A stretch of DNA of 64,000 nucleotides from Acetobacter sacchari (lineage in GTDB: Bacteria > Pseudomonadota > Alphaproteobacteria > Acetobacterales > Acetobacteraceae), in the NCBI RefSeq assembly GCF_017377715.1, contig NZ_JAFVMF010000008.1, forward strand, positions 145,104-209,103, in the 5' to 3' direction. Below the pieces are notes generated by a model. The model ran no database searches and was not told where the DNA came from. It was given only the letters and a program-made list of their open reading frames with translations. Positions 37,633 through 48,897 of this stretch are shown one piece after another; the first letter of the stretch is position 1; the number at the start of each line of letters is the position of its first letter. The position numbers and the translations under genes are program-made.

Positions 37633-38973
37633 CTAACGCGAGCTCGCGTCCCGCGAGCGAGCCGTTGCAGCGTACCAAAGAGCGGCGACAAAGAAGCCTA
37701 CATAGTAGCCAATATCCGCGCCGCCGAGCCATCGGGCTATCGGCCCGGTATAGAGGCTGCTCGTAGAGAACAGCAGAACCGTCAGCGCGGACGTCACGAT
37801 GAAAATCGTCGCTCCACGCGTCCAGCCCGAAGGCGCGTCCGGCTCATGCCCGTATGCGACGTTGGGATCGTTCTTTTTAACCAGATACCAGTCCGCGAGT
37901 ATGATTCCCGCCCACGGCGCGATCCAGTACATCGTTACAAGCAGATAGTCCGTGTAGAGCGACGCGTAGCGCCCGGCTCCCGCGACAGCCAGCACGTAGC
38001 CGAGCGAGGCTGTGATGATCGCCGCTGCGACGCGCGGTACATGAATGCCAGCGGAAATCAGGCTGTAGCTGGCGGTATTGTCGTTGAAAGAATTTCCAGT
38101 GATCGACGAAAGCGCAATGGCCGCGAGCGCAAGCGGGCCAAGCGGCCCCATGGCGTGCTGCAGGCTGGCGATTACGGCTGTGGGCGAGGGTTCAGCGATG
38201 CTCGCTGCGGTTAGCAACCCGAGGATCTGAAACGGCACGGCGGAGGTCAGCAATCCCGTCAGAGCAAGAGTCACCACGCGTTTCGGATTGGCGTCGACTG
38301 GCAGATACCGTGTGTAGTCGGAGGAATAGGTCGCCCATGACAGGTTGAAGCTAACCAGAATTCCGACGGCGAGCAGAAATGTAGCGAAGCCGACAGAGTG
38401 TTCCGCGTGGATCACCGATCCACCTTTCGTCGCGAAAGTCAGGCCGATCAGGGCGAATACAGCCAGCAGCAGCGCCCCCAGATATTTCTGAAGCGCCTGA
38501 ACGACGTGATGTCCGTAAATCGAGGCGATCATCTGCACGCCGGCCAGCACGCCGAGCGCGAGCCAGAACGGCGCGGAGAGGCCGAACACGGCCAGCAGCG
38601 CGATCAGCGCGGCGGCTGCGGGCACGTTGTTCACCGCGTCCCATCCGACGCAATAGAGCCAGTTGAGGAATGACGGCGGTCTGACGCCCAGTGTTCCGAG
38701 CGCTCGGCGCGAGGCCTCCATCTGGGTGAGGCCCGTCGGGGGGCCGATTGCCGCAGCCAGCGCGACCGGCAAGGCGCCGATCGCGTTGCCGAGCAGGATC
38801 GCAAGAACGCCGGTTCGAAAGTCCAGCCCAAGGCTGACCAGCAGGGCACCGGTGACCCAGCCTCCCGGCCCCAGATTGGGGGAAAAATGGCTCCAGAACA
38901 CGCGGTCCATCGGCATCGTCTTGCGCGACAGCGGGGCGGGTTCACGCACGGAAGCCGCCGACAGGTCTTCCAT
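37633..38973 (-). CDS. NCS1-family permease (purine/cytosine type)
   Basis: Membrane transporter of about 446 residues with about 12 hydrophobic segments. NCS1 features are FSPNLGPGGWVTGALLVSLG near the start, ATYSSDYTRYLPVDANPKRV in the middle, and YWIAPWAGIILADWYLVKK near residue 365. It belongs to the purine-cytosine permease branch and is only distantly similar to the NCS1 protein at 19.4 kb. The ATG at 38973 is preferred over a TTG at 38997. Substrate cannot be read; no nucleobase gene is adjacent. Confidence 0.85.
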   Translation of the reverse strand: MEDLSAASVREPAPLSRKTMPMDRVFWSHFSPNLGPGGWVTGALLVSLGLDFRTGVLAILLGNAIGALPVALAAAIGPPTGLTQMEASRRALGTLGVRPPSFLNWLYCVGWDAVNNVPAAAALIALLAVFGLSAPFWLALGVLAGVQMIASIYGHHVVQALQKYLGALLLAVFALIGLTFATKGGSVIHAEHSVGFATFLLAVGILVSFNLSWATYSSDYTRYLPVDANPKRVVTLALTGLLTSAVPFQILGLLTAASIAEPSPTAVIASLQHAMGPLGPLALAAIALSSITGNSFNDNTASYSLISAGIHVPRVAAAIITASLGYVLAVAGAGRYASLYTDYLLVTMYWIAPWAGIILADWYLVKKNDPNVAYGHEPDAPSGWTRGATIFIVTSALTVLLFSTSSLYTGPIARWLGGADIGYYVGFFVAALWYAATARSRDASSR

Positions 38974-39103
38974 CAGGGTGTGAGCGTTACGCTGCAAGAG
39001 CGATGTCCATGGCGAGGTTCCGTTGATGGGGATGCGACGTCCGGCGAATCGCCTTCGTAACGTTAATACGGAGCGCGGGCGGCGTATACGCGGTCGGCGC
39101 GCC

Positions 39104-39937
39104 TCAGGAAGGATCGCCTGCCCGGCACAATGTCCCGGCGGCGCCGACAGGCTGATTGAGGTAATATTTTTCAGCGAGACTGATCGGCAGCAGGTCCATC
39201 AGACGTGAGCCAGCGACGAGCCAGCGTGGAAAGACAATTCTCCGCTTGTTGCGGCTCAGGCCGTCCATGATGCGGTCGGCGGCGTGTTGAACCTGCGTCA
39301 GTCCGGGCATGTGAAATTCGTTCACGTTCGCCATGGGCGTAGAGATGAAGCCGCATACGACCGAGGATAACAGCACGCCCTCGCGGCGCAGATTGCCGCC
39401 TGTCGCAACCATGAAGCGGTCTACGGCGGCCTTGGTCGCACAATAGGATGGCGTGCCGGGAAAGGACACGACGCCCGCGACGGAGGAAATGGCGCAAATA
39501 CGGCCACGCAGACCATCATCGGCGCGAGGTTGGGTGCGGATGACGTTGATCGCTGGCAGCACCGTGTTGATCACGCCGAGAAGGTTAGTCTCGATCATCG
39601 CTCTGACCTGCGGCTCAGGCTCTAGCGAGGTCGGGTCGCCGCTCGTCAGACCGCCCATCGGGTGTGTTACCCCGCCTGTCACCCCTGCGCAGGCGATCAC
39701 AAGATCCAGTTGTTCGCACCCGGCCACCAGCGCCTGCATCGCCGTCGCGTCGCGGACATCGATCGGGTGTCCCACGCAGCGCGCGCCCAAAGCTGCAGCG
39801 CGCGTTACGGTGTCCTGCAGACGGGTAGCGTCGTGATCGACGAGGTGCAGCGTTGCGTCCGGTTCAGCCAGTTTCAATGCGAGCGCGCGGCCAAGTCCCG
39901 ATGCTGCGCCGGTGATCAGAAGCGAAGTCCGTTTCAT
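39104..39937 (-). CDS. Short-chain dehydrogenase/reductase
   Basis: NAD(P)-dependent oxidoreductase of the classical SDR family, 277 residues. The cofactor site is TGAASGLGRALA near residue 10, VIACAGVTGG near residue 81, and the catalytic Ser-Tyr-Lys are in ISSVAGVVSFPGTPSYCATKAA near residue 150-165. The C-terminal part (RKRRIVFPRWLVAGSRLMDLLP-like) is extended and basic and resembles membrane-associated SDRs. Divergent from gmk with a 71-base gap. Substrate unknown. Confidence 0.87.
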   Translation of the reverse strand: MKRTSLLITGAASGLGRALALKLAEPDATLHLVDHDATRLQDTVTRAAALGARCVGHPIDVRDATAMQALVAGCEQLDLVIACAGVTGGVTHPMGGLTSGDPTSLEPEPQVRAMIETNLLGVINTVLPAINVIRTQPRADDGLRGRICAISSVAGVVSFPGTPSYCATKAAVDRFMVATGGNLRREGVLLSSVVCGFISTPMANVNEFHMPGLTQVQHAADRIMDGLSRNKRRIVFPRWLVAGSRLMDLLPISLAEKYYLNQPVGAAGTLCRAGDPS

Positions 39938-40008
39938 AGTCGCGCTATTAACCCGACGCTGATAGAAGGGCGCAAGTGACTGGCGAAGCGTGTTGGGATC
40001 ATTAGACC

Positions 40009-40698
40009 ATGACGAGCAACCACCCCGGCGAATATCCGATGCGAAGGAGCGCGCCGCCAGTCCGCGTAGCCGGTCCGGCAGTGGCGCGGCGGGGCGTCTG
40101 TTTCGTCATCTCTGCGCCGTCCGGTGCGGGCAAGTCGACTATCGCGAACGCTCTCCGCGCTGCGGAGCCTCGCCTCAGTGATTCTGTCTCCGTCACCACG
40201 AGGGCGCCTCGCCCCGGAGAGGTCGATGGGGTGCATTACCATTTTCGCAGTATGGAAGAGTTCCGGCGAATGGCCGACGCCGGGGAATTGCTGGAATGGG
40301 CGACGGTGTTCGGTCGTGGTTACGGAACGCCACGCGAGCCGGTGGAGCGTGCACTGGCTGAGGGGCGCGACATGGTGTTCGACATCGACTGGCAGGGGCA
40401 TCGCCAGATTCGTGCAGCGCTGCCTGACGATGTCATCAGTCTTTTCGTGTTGCCGCCGTCTTTGGCGGAACTTGAGCGTCGACTGCATTCGCGCGGGTCT
40501 GACGCGGAGGACGAGATTGGCCGCCGCATGGCCGCGGCCCGCGACGAGATTTCCCACTGGCGCGAGTTCGACCACGTTATCGTCAATACGGATCTTGATC
40601 GTGCGCTCCTTGAGGCCCGCTCGGTGTTGATGTCCGCACGGTTAAAGACCCTTCGACAGACAGGGCTTGAAAGCTTCGTCGACGAGTTCTTTGTGTAA
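40009..40698 (+). CDS. gmk: Guanylate kinase
   Basis: Essential cytosolic kinase phosphorylating GMP to GDP. The P-loop is SAPSGAGKST near residue 37. The GMP-binding segment follows as VTTRAPRPGEVDGVHYHF and FGRGYGTP, and DIDWQGHRQI and RRMAAARDEISHW cover the lid and adenine regions. At 229 residues it is slightly longer than usual because of a 25-residue N-terminus, so the start could be the ATG at 40039. It is followed by 292 bases without a gene and then the broken hldE. Confidence 0.94.
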   Translation: MTSNHPGEYPMRRSAPPVRVAGPAVARRGVCFVISAPSGAGKSTIANALRAAEPRLSDSVSVTTRAPRPGEVDGVHYHFRSMEEFRRMADAGELLEWATVFGRGYGTPREPVERALAEGRDMVFDIDWQGHRQIRAALPDDVISLFVLPPSLAELERRLHSRGSDAEDEIGRRMAAARDEISHWREFDHVIVNTDLDRALLEARSVLMSARLKTLRQTGLESFVDEFFV

Positions 40699-40990
40699 CG
40701 TGCGGCACGCGATTCAGGTTGCGTCATAGTTTATTCAGCTATCGGAGACCATGATTGCAGGAGGGGCTGGTCGCATTCTTGCATCAACCTTATTGATTAT
40801 GCAGATTTCGGCGGATGTCTGGCGTGGATGAACGCTGTTTTGCTTATGGATTTCATTTGCGAAAATTTTGAAGACTGAAGAACGCGCCGCGATAATAGCG
40901 TCATCAGTATCAGCGTTTGGCGACAAGGGCCGTCACATGCAAACGGTCGTCTGAACGGGCGACGCTTGAAACATCGGATTTGCTGAAGTC

Positions 40991-42423
40991 ATGGATTTTT
41001 CTGCAATCACTGTCCTCTGCATTGGCGACGTGATGCTCGATCGCTTCCTTTATGGCGAAATGGAGCGAATTTCGCCTGAGGCGCCAGTGCCTGTACTGTT
41101 GCTGAAAGAGCGTCGAGAGAGCCAGGGGGCGCGGGCAATGTCGTCAGCAACGTGATCTCTCTGGGCGGCAAGGCGGTTCTCGTCGGGTTGGTTGGAAACG
41201 ACGATGCCGCCACCACCCTGCGCGACCGACTCCGTCATGGCGAGCAGATCACTGACGCGCTGGTGACGACTGCGCACCGGCCGACTATTTGCAAGACCCG
41301 GTATATCGCGACCCACCAGCAAGTCGTGCGCGCTGATGAAGACAGCAGGCTACCGTTGCAGCCTGAGGAGGCCGAAGCATTGCAGCGAGCGATCGATGCG
41401 CGTCTGACCTAAGCCGACGTCGTCATTCTTTCGGACTACGGCAAGGGCGTGTGCGAACCGCTTGTCGTGCGTCACCTGATGGAGGGGGCGAGAAACAGGG
41501 GCGTGCCTGTATTCGTCGATCCGAAATCTTCTGATTTTAGCCGTTACCATGGAGCGACCTGCATCACTCCCAATGCTCGGGAACTTGCGGCGGCGGCTGG
41601 AGCGATCGCCGGAGATGACGCCGAGGTGGAAGCGGCCGCGCGACTTGTCATGGCGCAGGCCGGAGCGAAAGCGATTCTCGCGACGCGTTCAGAGAAAGGC
41701 ATGATGCTGGTGCCGAGAGACGGGCAGGCTGTAGGCGCGCCGGCCCGGGCGCGCGAAGTCTTCGACGTTTCCGGCGCTGGCGATACGGTCATTGCGACTA
41801 TGGCTCTGGCCGTGGCGTCCGGTATGCCGTGGGAACAGGCGATGCGGGTGGCCAACGCCGCCGCCGGGGTAGTCGTCGGCAAGTTGGGGACGGCCACCGC
41901 AGATATCGCCGAGGTGCTCGGCGAATTGCGAGCCCAGGATATGTCGTCGCCCGTCGGTCATCTGCTGTCGCTGGAGCAGGCGGCGCGTCAGGTCATGCGA
42001 TGGAAGGAGCAGGGGCTGACCGTTGGTTTCACCAACGGATGCTTCGATATCCTCCACCCGGGGCATGTCAGCCTGCTGGCTGCGGCGCGCGCCGAATGCG
42101 ACCGGCTGATCGTAGCGTTGAATGACGACGCCAGCGTGCGACGGCTCAAGGGGGAGACGCGTCCCATAAACGCCTTGACGGACCGGGCCATCGTCATCGC
42201 CGCGCTGCGTTCGGTCGATGCAGTGGTTTCCTTTTCCGAGGACACGCCACTGGAGATAATTCGTACGCTCATACCGGACGTGTTGGTCAAGGGGGCGGAC
42301 TACACGCCTGAACAGGTGGTCGGCGCCAGTGACGTGATTGCGGCTGGAGGTCGATTGGTTCTTGCGGATCTGCGGGCAGGTCACTCCACAACTGCGACCG
42401 TGCGGCGTATCGCGGGGGATTGA
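40991..42423 (+). pseudogene. hldE: Broken bifunctional heptose kinase/adenylyltransferase
   Basis: HldE makes ADP-heptose precursors for the LPS inner core. The reading starts [19 protein letters not shown] and has [12 protein letters not shown] (kinase domain) but loses frame near 41112, where one base is missing just before the conserved [10 protein letters not shown]. The following frame runs to a TAA at 41410-41412 inside the expected ADVVILSDYGKG segment. After this the kinase C-terminus (NAREL, DVSGAGDTV) and the cytidylyltransferase domain (GFTNGCFDILHPGHV, DVLVKGADYTPEQVVG) are intact. Restoring one base gives about 477 codons, the length of E. coli HldE. A C-terminal product could still start at 41449 or later, so the second domain may survive. 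Confidence 0.88.
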
Positions 42424-42635
42424 TTTTCGAGGGGGAAGGTGAAGTAATCCTCAGAGCGGTCTTAGATTTTGCAAGTAATATTTGAAAAACAAGGTGATTT
42501 CAGAGAGGTCTGATTTCGCCCGATGCAGCATGATCCGTTTCTTGCAGCGTTTTATGACGTCGTTAAGACATCGACGCCTAAGTTCAGTCAGGCGCAGATG
42601 GCTGGCGCTTCGTAAATATCTCGAGAAGCGGACTC

Positions 42636-45023
42636 ATGGAGCGACTCTTTACATTTCTGCTTAATGAGCAGCATGTGCGATCGCATCTGACGGTGCTCGC
42701 GCTCGCCATCCTTGGTGGTTCTCTTTCGGTCCGTTGTCTTTCGGTTTCGCCTTGGCCAACGCTGATTCGCATATTCGCGTTCGGCGCTGTTGTTTCGGCA
42801 TCAGAATTGGCGACTTTTTTCGATACCTTATGGTCGACCTACCCGAGTCTGTGGGGCCGTTTACCGGAGCCTGTTACGTTGCTCGCAGGTGCGATCACGT
42901 TCCTGTCGGCGGCAGTCTCGGGGTATCTTTATCTTTGCCAGCGTCGAAGTATCAGAAACGTCATTCTTGCAGGGTGTTTGCTTGCCTTTGGAATGTCCTG
43001 CTCTACTTTCGCTGTTCTCGTTTCCATAGTGCAACCGTTCACGCTCGCGTACGATCTCTCAGCCGTGATGGCGGTGATGATCGTCGGCTCGACTCTGTGC
43101 GGATTTGCGTTCTGGGAACTGGGAAGCAGTATCGCCGCTCGACCCGTGCTGGTGTCGAGCCTGTTGCTCGCGGTCACGTTGACGGAACTCCCGCTGGGAT
43201 CGATGGGATCGGTCCTACCTTTCGGAGACTGGATGTCGGCCAGCCAGACGCCGGACAGCGCGGCGTTCTCGCCCATCGCGGTCATTGGCCTGTCGGAATT
43301 TCTGGCAGTTATGTTTCTCGTTTTCCTCGCTTCGCTTCTTGATATCCGGGTCGCTGGCGCGCAGCAGCGGGAAAGCGACCGAATGCGACATCTGGCCGAT
43401 GGCACGTTCGAAGGGATCCTCATTCATCGGGGATCGAACATCATCGACGCCAACGAACGAATACTCGAGATGACCGGACTCGACATCGAAACGGCAAAAA
43501 AACGCACAATCGAAGAGCTGTTCGTAGAGCCTCCGTCCGTCGAGATCCTGAACAATGAAAAAGCCGAACCCGGAATCGTGTCGGCGCCACAGCAACTGGA
43601 ACTCGTGAGTGCGACAGGACGATGTGTCGCGGTCGAAATTCTCTCCAGATCTGTTCCGTATGTTGACGGGCAAGCGTCTGTTCTCGCCGTGCGTGACATT
43701 ACGGAGCGAAAAGCGGCCGAGGAGCACATTCGATTTTTGGCGTTGCACGATTCTTTGACTTCCCTGCCAAATCGACGAGGCCTTGAGCTCGTATTGACGC
43801 AAGTTTTGAGCCAGACACGCCTTGCAGGTGGACAATCAGCGGTTTTGTGTCTTGATTTGGATGGTTTTAAGGCTGTCAACGATACTCTTGGCCACCACGC
43901 AGGCGACATGCTTCTGAAGCAGGTTGCTCATCGGTTTCAGGCTGAGTTGAGGGATGGAGATTACATCGCTCGGTTGGGTGGGGACGAATTTGTCATAGTT
44001 CTTAGAACAATTGAGGAAATTTCGGATGCTGTCGCACTCGCGCGCAGGATTATCGCGTGCTTGTGGAGACCCTTTGAACTGAGTGGGCACGACGCCTACG
44101 TGGGTGTCAGTATCGGCGTCGCTGTGAGCCCACGTGACGGCGACACGGCTGTTTCCATCCTGAAATCGGCGGATATAGCTATGTATCAGGCGAAGCAGGG
44201 AGGGAAAGGGCAGGCTTGTGAGTTCGCTTCGGGTATGGACGCCGCGCTTCGTGAGCGCCACGATATCGAACTGGACCTGCGAGCGGCCTTAAGCCGAGAG
44301 GAACTGGCCATTCATTATCAACCCTTATTTGATATTGGTGGTGTTATCACAGGATTTGAAGCGTTGGCGCGTTGGCCACACTCCACCCGAGGAATGATAC
44401 CTCCAGATCGTTTTATTCCGCTGGCAGAGGAAACTGGGTTGATTGTCCCTCTCGGCGAGTGGGTACTTAGAACGGCATGCAGCGCGGCTGCGAAATGGCG
44501 CTCTGACATCAGTATCGCGGTCAACCTCTCTCCGATTCAATTTCAGCGAGTCGATTTGGTTGAAATGGTTACCCGAGTCCTCGCGGAAACGGGGCTCGAT
44601 CCCGAGCGACTGGAACTGGAGGTTACGGAAAGCCTGTTAATGGAAGATACGGCCAAAGCACTTGAGCTGGTTAGAGACTTGCGAAATCACGGCGTTCGAG
44701 TGGCGTTGGACGATTTCGGCACCGGCTATTCAAGTTTGGCTTACTTGCATAATTTTCCATTCGACAAGGTCAAGGTGGATAGAAGCTTTATCGGAAAAAT
44801 CAGCAACGATCCGAACGCCTGGACCATTGTAGAGGCAATCATTCTGATGAGCCATAAACTCAACTTGCGCGTGACGGCGGAAGGGATCGAAACAGGAGCA
44901 CAACTCTCTCTCCTTACGGAGCGCGGCTGCGATGAAATGCAGGGCTTTCTGCTCGGGCGGCCGATGCCGGAGGAAGAAGCCTCAGCTATAGCGAGAGATC
45001 ATCGTATCGTGGCGCCTGCTTAA
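42636..45023 (+). CDS. Membrane PAS-GGDEF-EAL cyclic-di-GMP protein
   Basis: A 795-residue protein predicted to make or break cyclic-di-GMP. Residues 1-240 form about seven membrane segments, a possible sensor. A PAS-like domain follows (about 245-365, ILIHRGSNIIDANERILEMTG). The GGDEF domain carries an intact RLGGDEF near residue 447, with the inhibitory-site RDGD five residues before it. The EAL domain from about residue 545 keeps EALARW, VNLSPIQF, EVTESLLM, DDFGTGYSSLAYL, KVDRSF and AEGIET, so both domains look competent. Stands alone. Which activity dominates cannot be told from sequence. Confidence 0.92.
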   Translation: MERLFTFLLNEQHVRSHLTVLALAILGGSLSVRCLSVSPWPTLIRIFAFGAVVSASELATFFDTLWSTYPSLWGRLPEPVTLLAGAITFLSAAVSGYLYLCQRRSIRNVILAGCLLAFGMSCSTFAVLVSIVQPFTLAYDLSAVMAVMIVGSTLCGFAFWELGSSIAARPVLVSSLLLAVTLTELPLGSMGSVLPFGDWMSASQTPDSAAFSPIAVIGLSEFLAVMFLVFLASLLDIRVAGAQQRESDRMRHLADGTFEGILIHRGSNIIDANERILEMTGLDIETAKKRTIEELFVEPPSVEILNNEKAEPGIVSAPQQLELVSATGRCVAVEILSRSVPYVDGQASVLAVRDITERKAAEEHIRFLALHDSLTSLPNRRGLELVLTQVLSQTRLAGGQSAVLCLDLDGFKAVNDTLGHHAGDMLLKQVAHRFQAELRDGDYIARLGGDEFVIVLRTIEEISDAVALARRIIACLWRPFELSGHDAYVGVSIGVAVSPRDGDTAVSILKSADIAMYQAKQGGKGQACEFASGMDAALRERHDIELDLRAALSREELAIHYQPLFDIGGVITGFEALARWPHSTRGMIPPDRFIPLAEETGLIVPLGEWVLRTACSAAAKWRSDISIAVNLSPIQFQRVDLVEMVTRVLAETGLDPERLELEVTESLLMEDTAKALELVRDLRNHGVRVALDDFGTGYSSLAYLHNFPFDKVKVDRSFIGKISNDPNAWTIVEAIILMSHKLNLRVTAEGIETGAQLSLLTERGCDEMQGFLLGRPMPEEEASAIARDHRIVAPA

Positions 45024-45093
45024 CCGGCTGACTGGATACGGGCGCCCACGCCGGGCATGTGTCGCTATTCAAGCGTCGACGTTCATTGAGTCG

Positions 45094-45444
45094 TCAGTGA
45101 GGAGTATCAGTTGGCGGGAGGCTCAGTGTTGGTCGGATAAGTTTGGAATTTCCGAAGGCTGAAAAAGAGTTCCGTCGTTGCGAGAGATTGTTTGGCTGCA
45201 TGGGAACGCCGGTAGAAGACGATGCGCTTTCGCCGTAACCTGCAGTATTGGGCATGATGATGACCTGTGTGGGGGGCGGCGGAGCGCCTTCGTATGATGG
45301 CGGAGAGACCGGACGACTACCTGCAGTATAATCCCACTGAGATTTGTTTAATGCGGGGTCAGTCGAGTAATCCTGGGCCAACGCGTGACCCAATGAATAC
45401 ACCGCCAAAAATGCGCCAAAAATAAATTTTCGCATGGTCTGCAT
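45094..45444 (-). CDS. Small secreted protein of unknown function
   Basis: About 116 residues from the ATG at 45444 (or 45435); the frame is open to 45531. MRKFIFGAFLAVYSLGHALAQ is a typical signal peptide with a likely cut after ALA. The mature part is low in hydrophobics and rich in Pro, Ser and Asn (SRPVSPPSYEGAPPPPTQ), so it may be disordered. No family is recognised. Convergent with the GGDEF-EAL gene. Confidence 0.6.
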   Translation of the reverse strand: MQTMRKFIFGAFLAVYSLGHALAQDYSTDPALNKSQWDYTAGSRPVSPPSYEGAPPPPTQVIIMPNTAGYGESASSSTGVPMQPNNLSQRRNSFSAFGNSKLIRPTLSLPPTDTPH

Positions 45445-45654
45445 CTCACTCACGTGGTTCGATGCAAAGTGCCGCGTATTCGTTAAGAAATGACGTTTCT
45501 TGCGTAGATCAAGACTCGTAAAGAATCGCACCGGGCCTGCGCGTGAAGTTGGCGGTGCATGTGCTCAGATCGTCCTGATTTCTACGCGACGTCTGTGATC
45601 ATCCACGCACGCGAGTAGTAGACGAATGATATGCTGATCAAATGCTGATGCAGG

Positions 45655-45681
45655 TGGCGCAGTCTCTCGGCGACTGCGCCA
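45655..45681 (-). terminator. Hairpin after thiC
   Basis: Perfect 10-base inverted repeat TGGCGCAGTC/GACTGCGCCA with a 7-base loop, starting 12 bases past the thiC stop. No U run follows on the minus strand, but position fits a transcript end. Confidence 0.45.
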
Positions 45682-45692
45682 CTCTATCTTAT

Positions 45693-47752
<2,060 letters not shown>

Positions 47753-47890
47753 TGCGCGCGATCACACTCTCTAAGACCGGTGCTTGTCAACACCAGCTTA
47801 CGTTGGGTCTCGATATGTAGCGTGTTGTCACGTGAAATTGTGCTCACTCGAGAGGCGTTGTCGGGCTGCGCGATGGAGAGGGGGAGGGAG

Positions 47891-48331
47891 ATGACGGAAG
47901 AGCTGATCCACCCGAAAGAATTTTACAGGAAACTGAATGCCGCGATCCGTTCGGCGGGTGGCGTGACGGCTTTCTCTCGTACGCACGGCGTAAATACGCG
48001 TAAGATTTATGACGCGCAGGGCGGCGTCCGTTATGCCGACAAGGTTGCGCGGACGCTTGGTCTGAAGATGGTCATGCGTTTTCCGGTCATCGCCGATCCG
48101 ATGACGCTGGTTGCGAGCAACGTGGTCTACGAAAAACTGAATGGGTTCATTCGCTCGTGCAAAAGCCAACGCACGGCTGCCGAGGAGTTCGGCGTGAGCG
48201 TCTCGCATATGAGCAACATAGTGAATGCGCGGCGTGGACTCGGTCCGGTTCTGGCGCGTCTGGGGTTCGGGCCGTCGCTTACGCGCAGCGGTCTTGCGAC
48301 AAAAGAGGGCGTTGCGGGGCTCAATGCATAG
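47891..48331 (+). CDS. Small protein with two repeated HTH-like halves
   Basis: A 146-residue protein with no recognised family. The ATG at 47891 follows GGGAGGGAG; the longer frame to 47780 overlaps the thiC leader and is rejected. Two similar halves are visible: KLNAAIRSAGGVTAFSRTHG ... VRYADKVARTLGL (about residues 12-58) and KLNGFIRSCKSQRTAAEEFG ... RRGLGPVLARLGF (about residues 80-128). Each has the feel of a Cro/CI-type helix-turn-helix (xAAxxFGVSxSHMSNIV). It may be a DNA-binding protein that reads a repeated site. Divergent from thiC; next to an AT-rich accessory region. Confidence 0.55.
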   Translation: MTEELIHPKEFYRKLNAAIRSAGGVTAFSRTHGVNTRKIYDAQGGVRYADKVARTLGLKMVMRFPVIADPMTLVASNVVYEKLNGFIRSCKSQRTAAEEFGVSVSHMSNIVNARRGLGPVLARLGFGPSLTRSGLATKEGVAGLNA

Positions 48332-48897
48332 GTTTGTGCGGAAATTGTTTGACGTTGGATAGAACTGCTGAGCTCAGCGTATTCAAAATCTGACCAATCG
48401 TTTTGCGCGCAAGAGGTGTTGCCGATGCCTGGTTTCGCAATGGAACGCGATTTTATCCATAAACTGCAACGTGCAAGTTGGCTGCTATTTGGTCAACATA
48501 TTTTAGAAAAATAAAACAATTTTGCTAGGGGCGTCAAAAAACCAGACCTTGCCAAAACAATTCACAAAACGGTGAAATTTCGACGCTTCCTTGTGCTGCT
48601 ATTAATCATTTTTTTGTAGGCATTATGATGAATATAATATATGTTTACCTTAATAATCACAATATTATTTAATAACAACATGTTGCTTGATAGTTTTTTT
48701 TGATATTTTTTGTTTTTATAATAAAAAATACAGAAAAAATGTAATAAAAACACTTCATGATAAATGTGTGTTTTATGTTGTTTGCGACGTACAAATAAAT
48801 CTTTCGAAATTTGGCTGATTGGAAAACACTAATTTCTGCGCGCGGTTGGCGCTCACCCAACAACGAAATTAGACACATCCGGTAGGGAAGCATCGTC
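48332..48897. other. AT-rich intergenic region before the Hint gene
   Basis: 566 bases, with 48480-48800 strongly AT-rich against a GC-rich background. It contains only short, compositionally biased reading frames that look spurious. It likely holds the promoter of the Hint-domain gene; such AT-rich leaders are typical of transferred DNA bound by silencer proteins. Confidence 0.5.
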
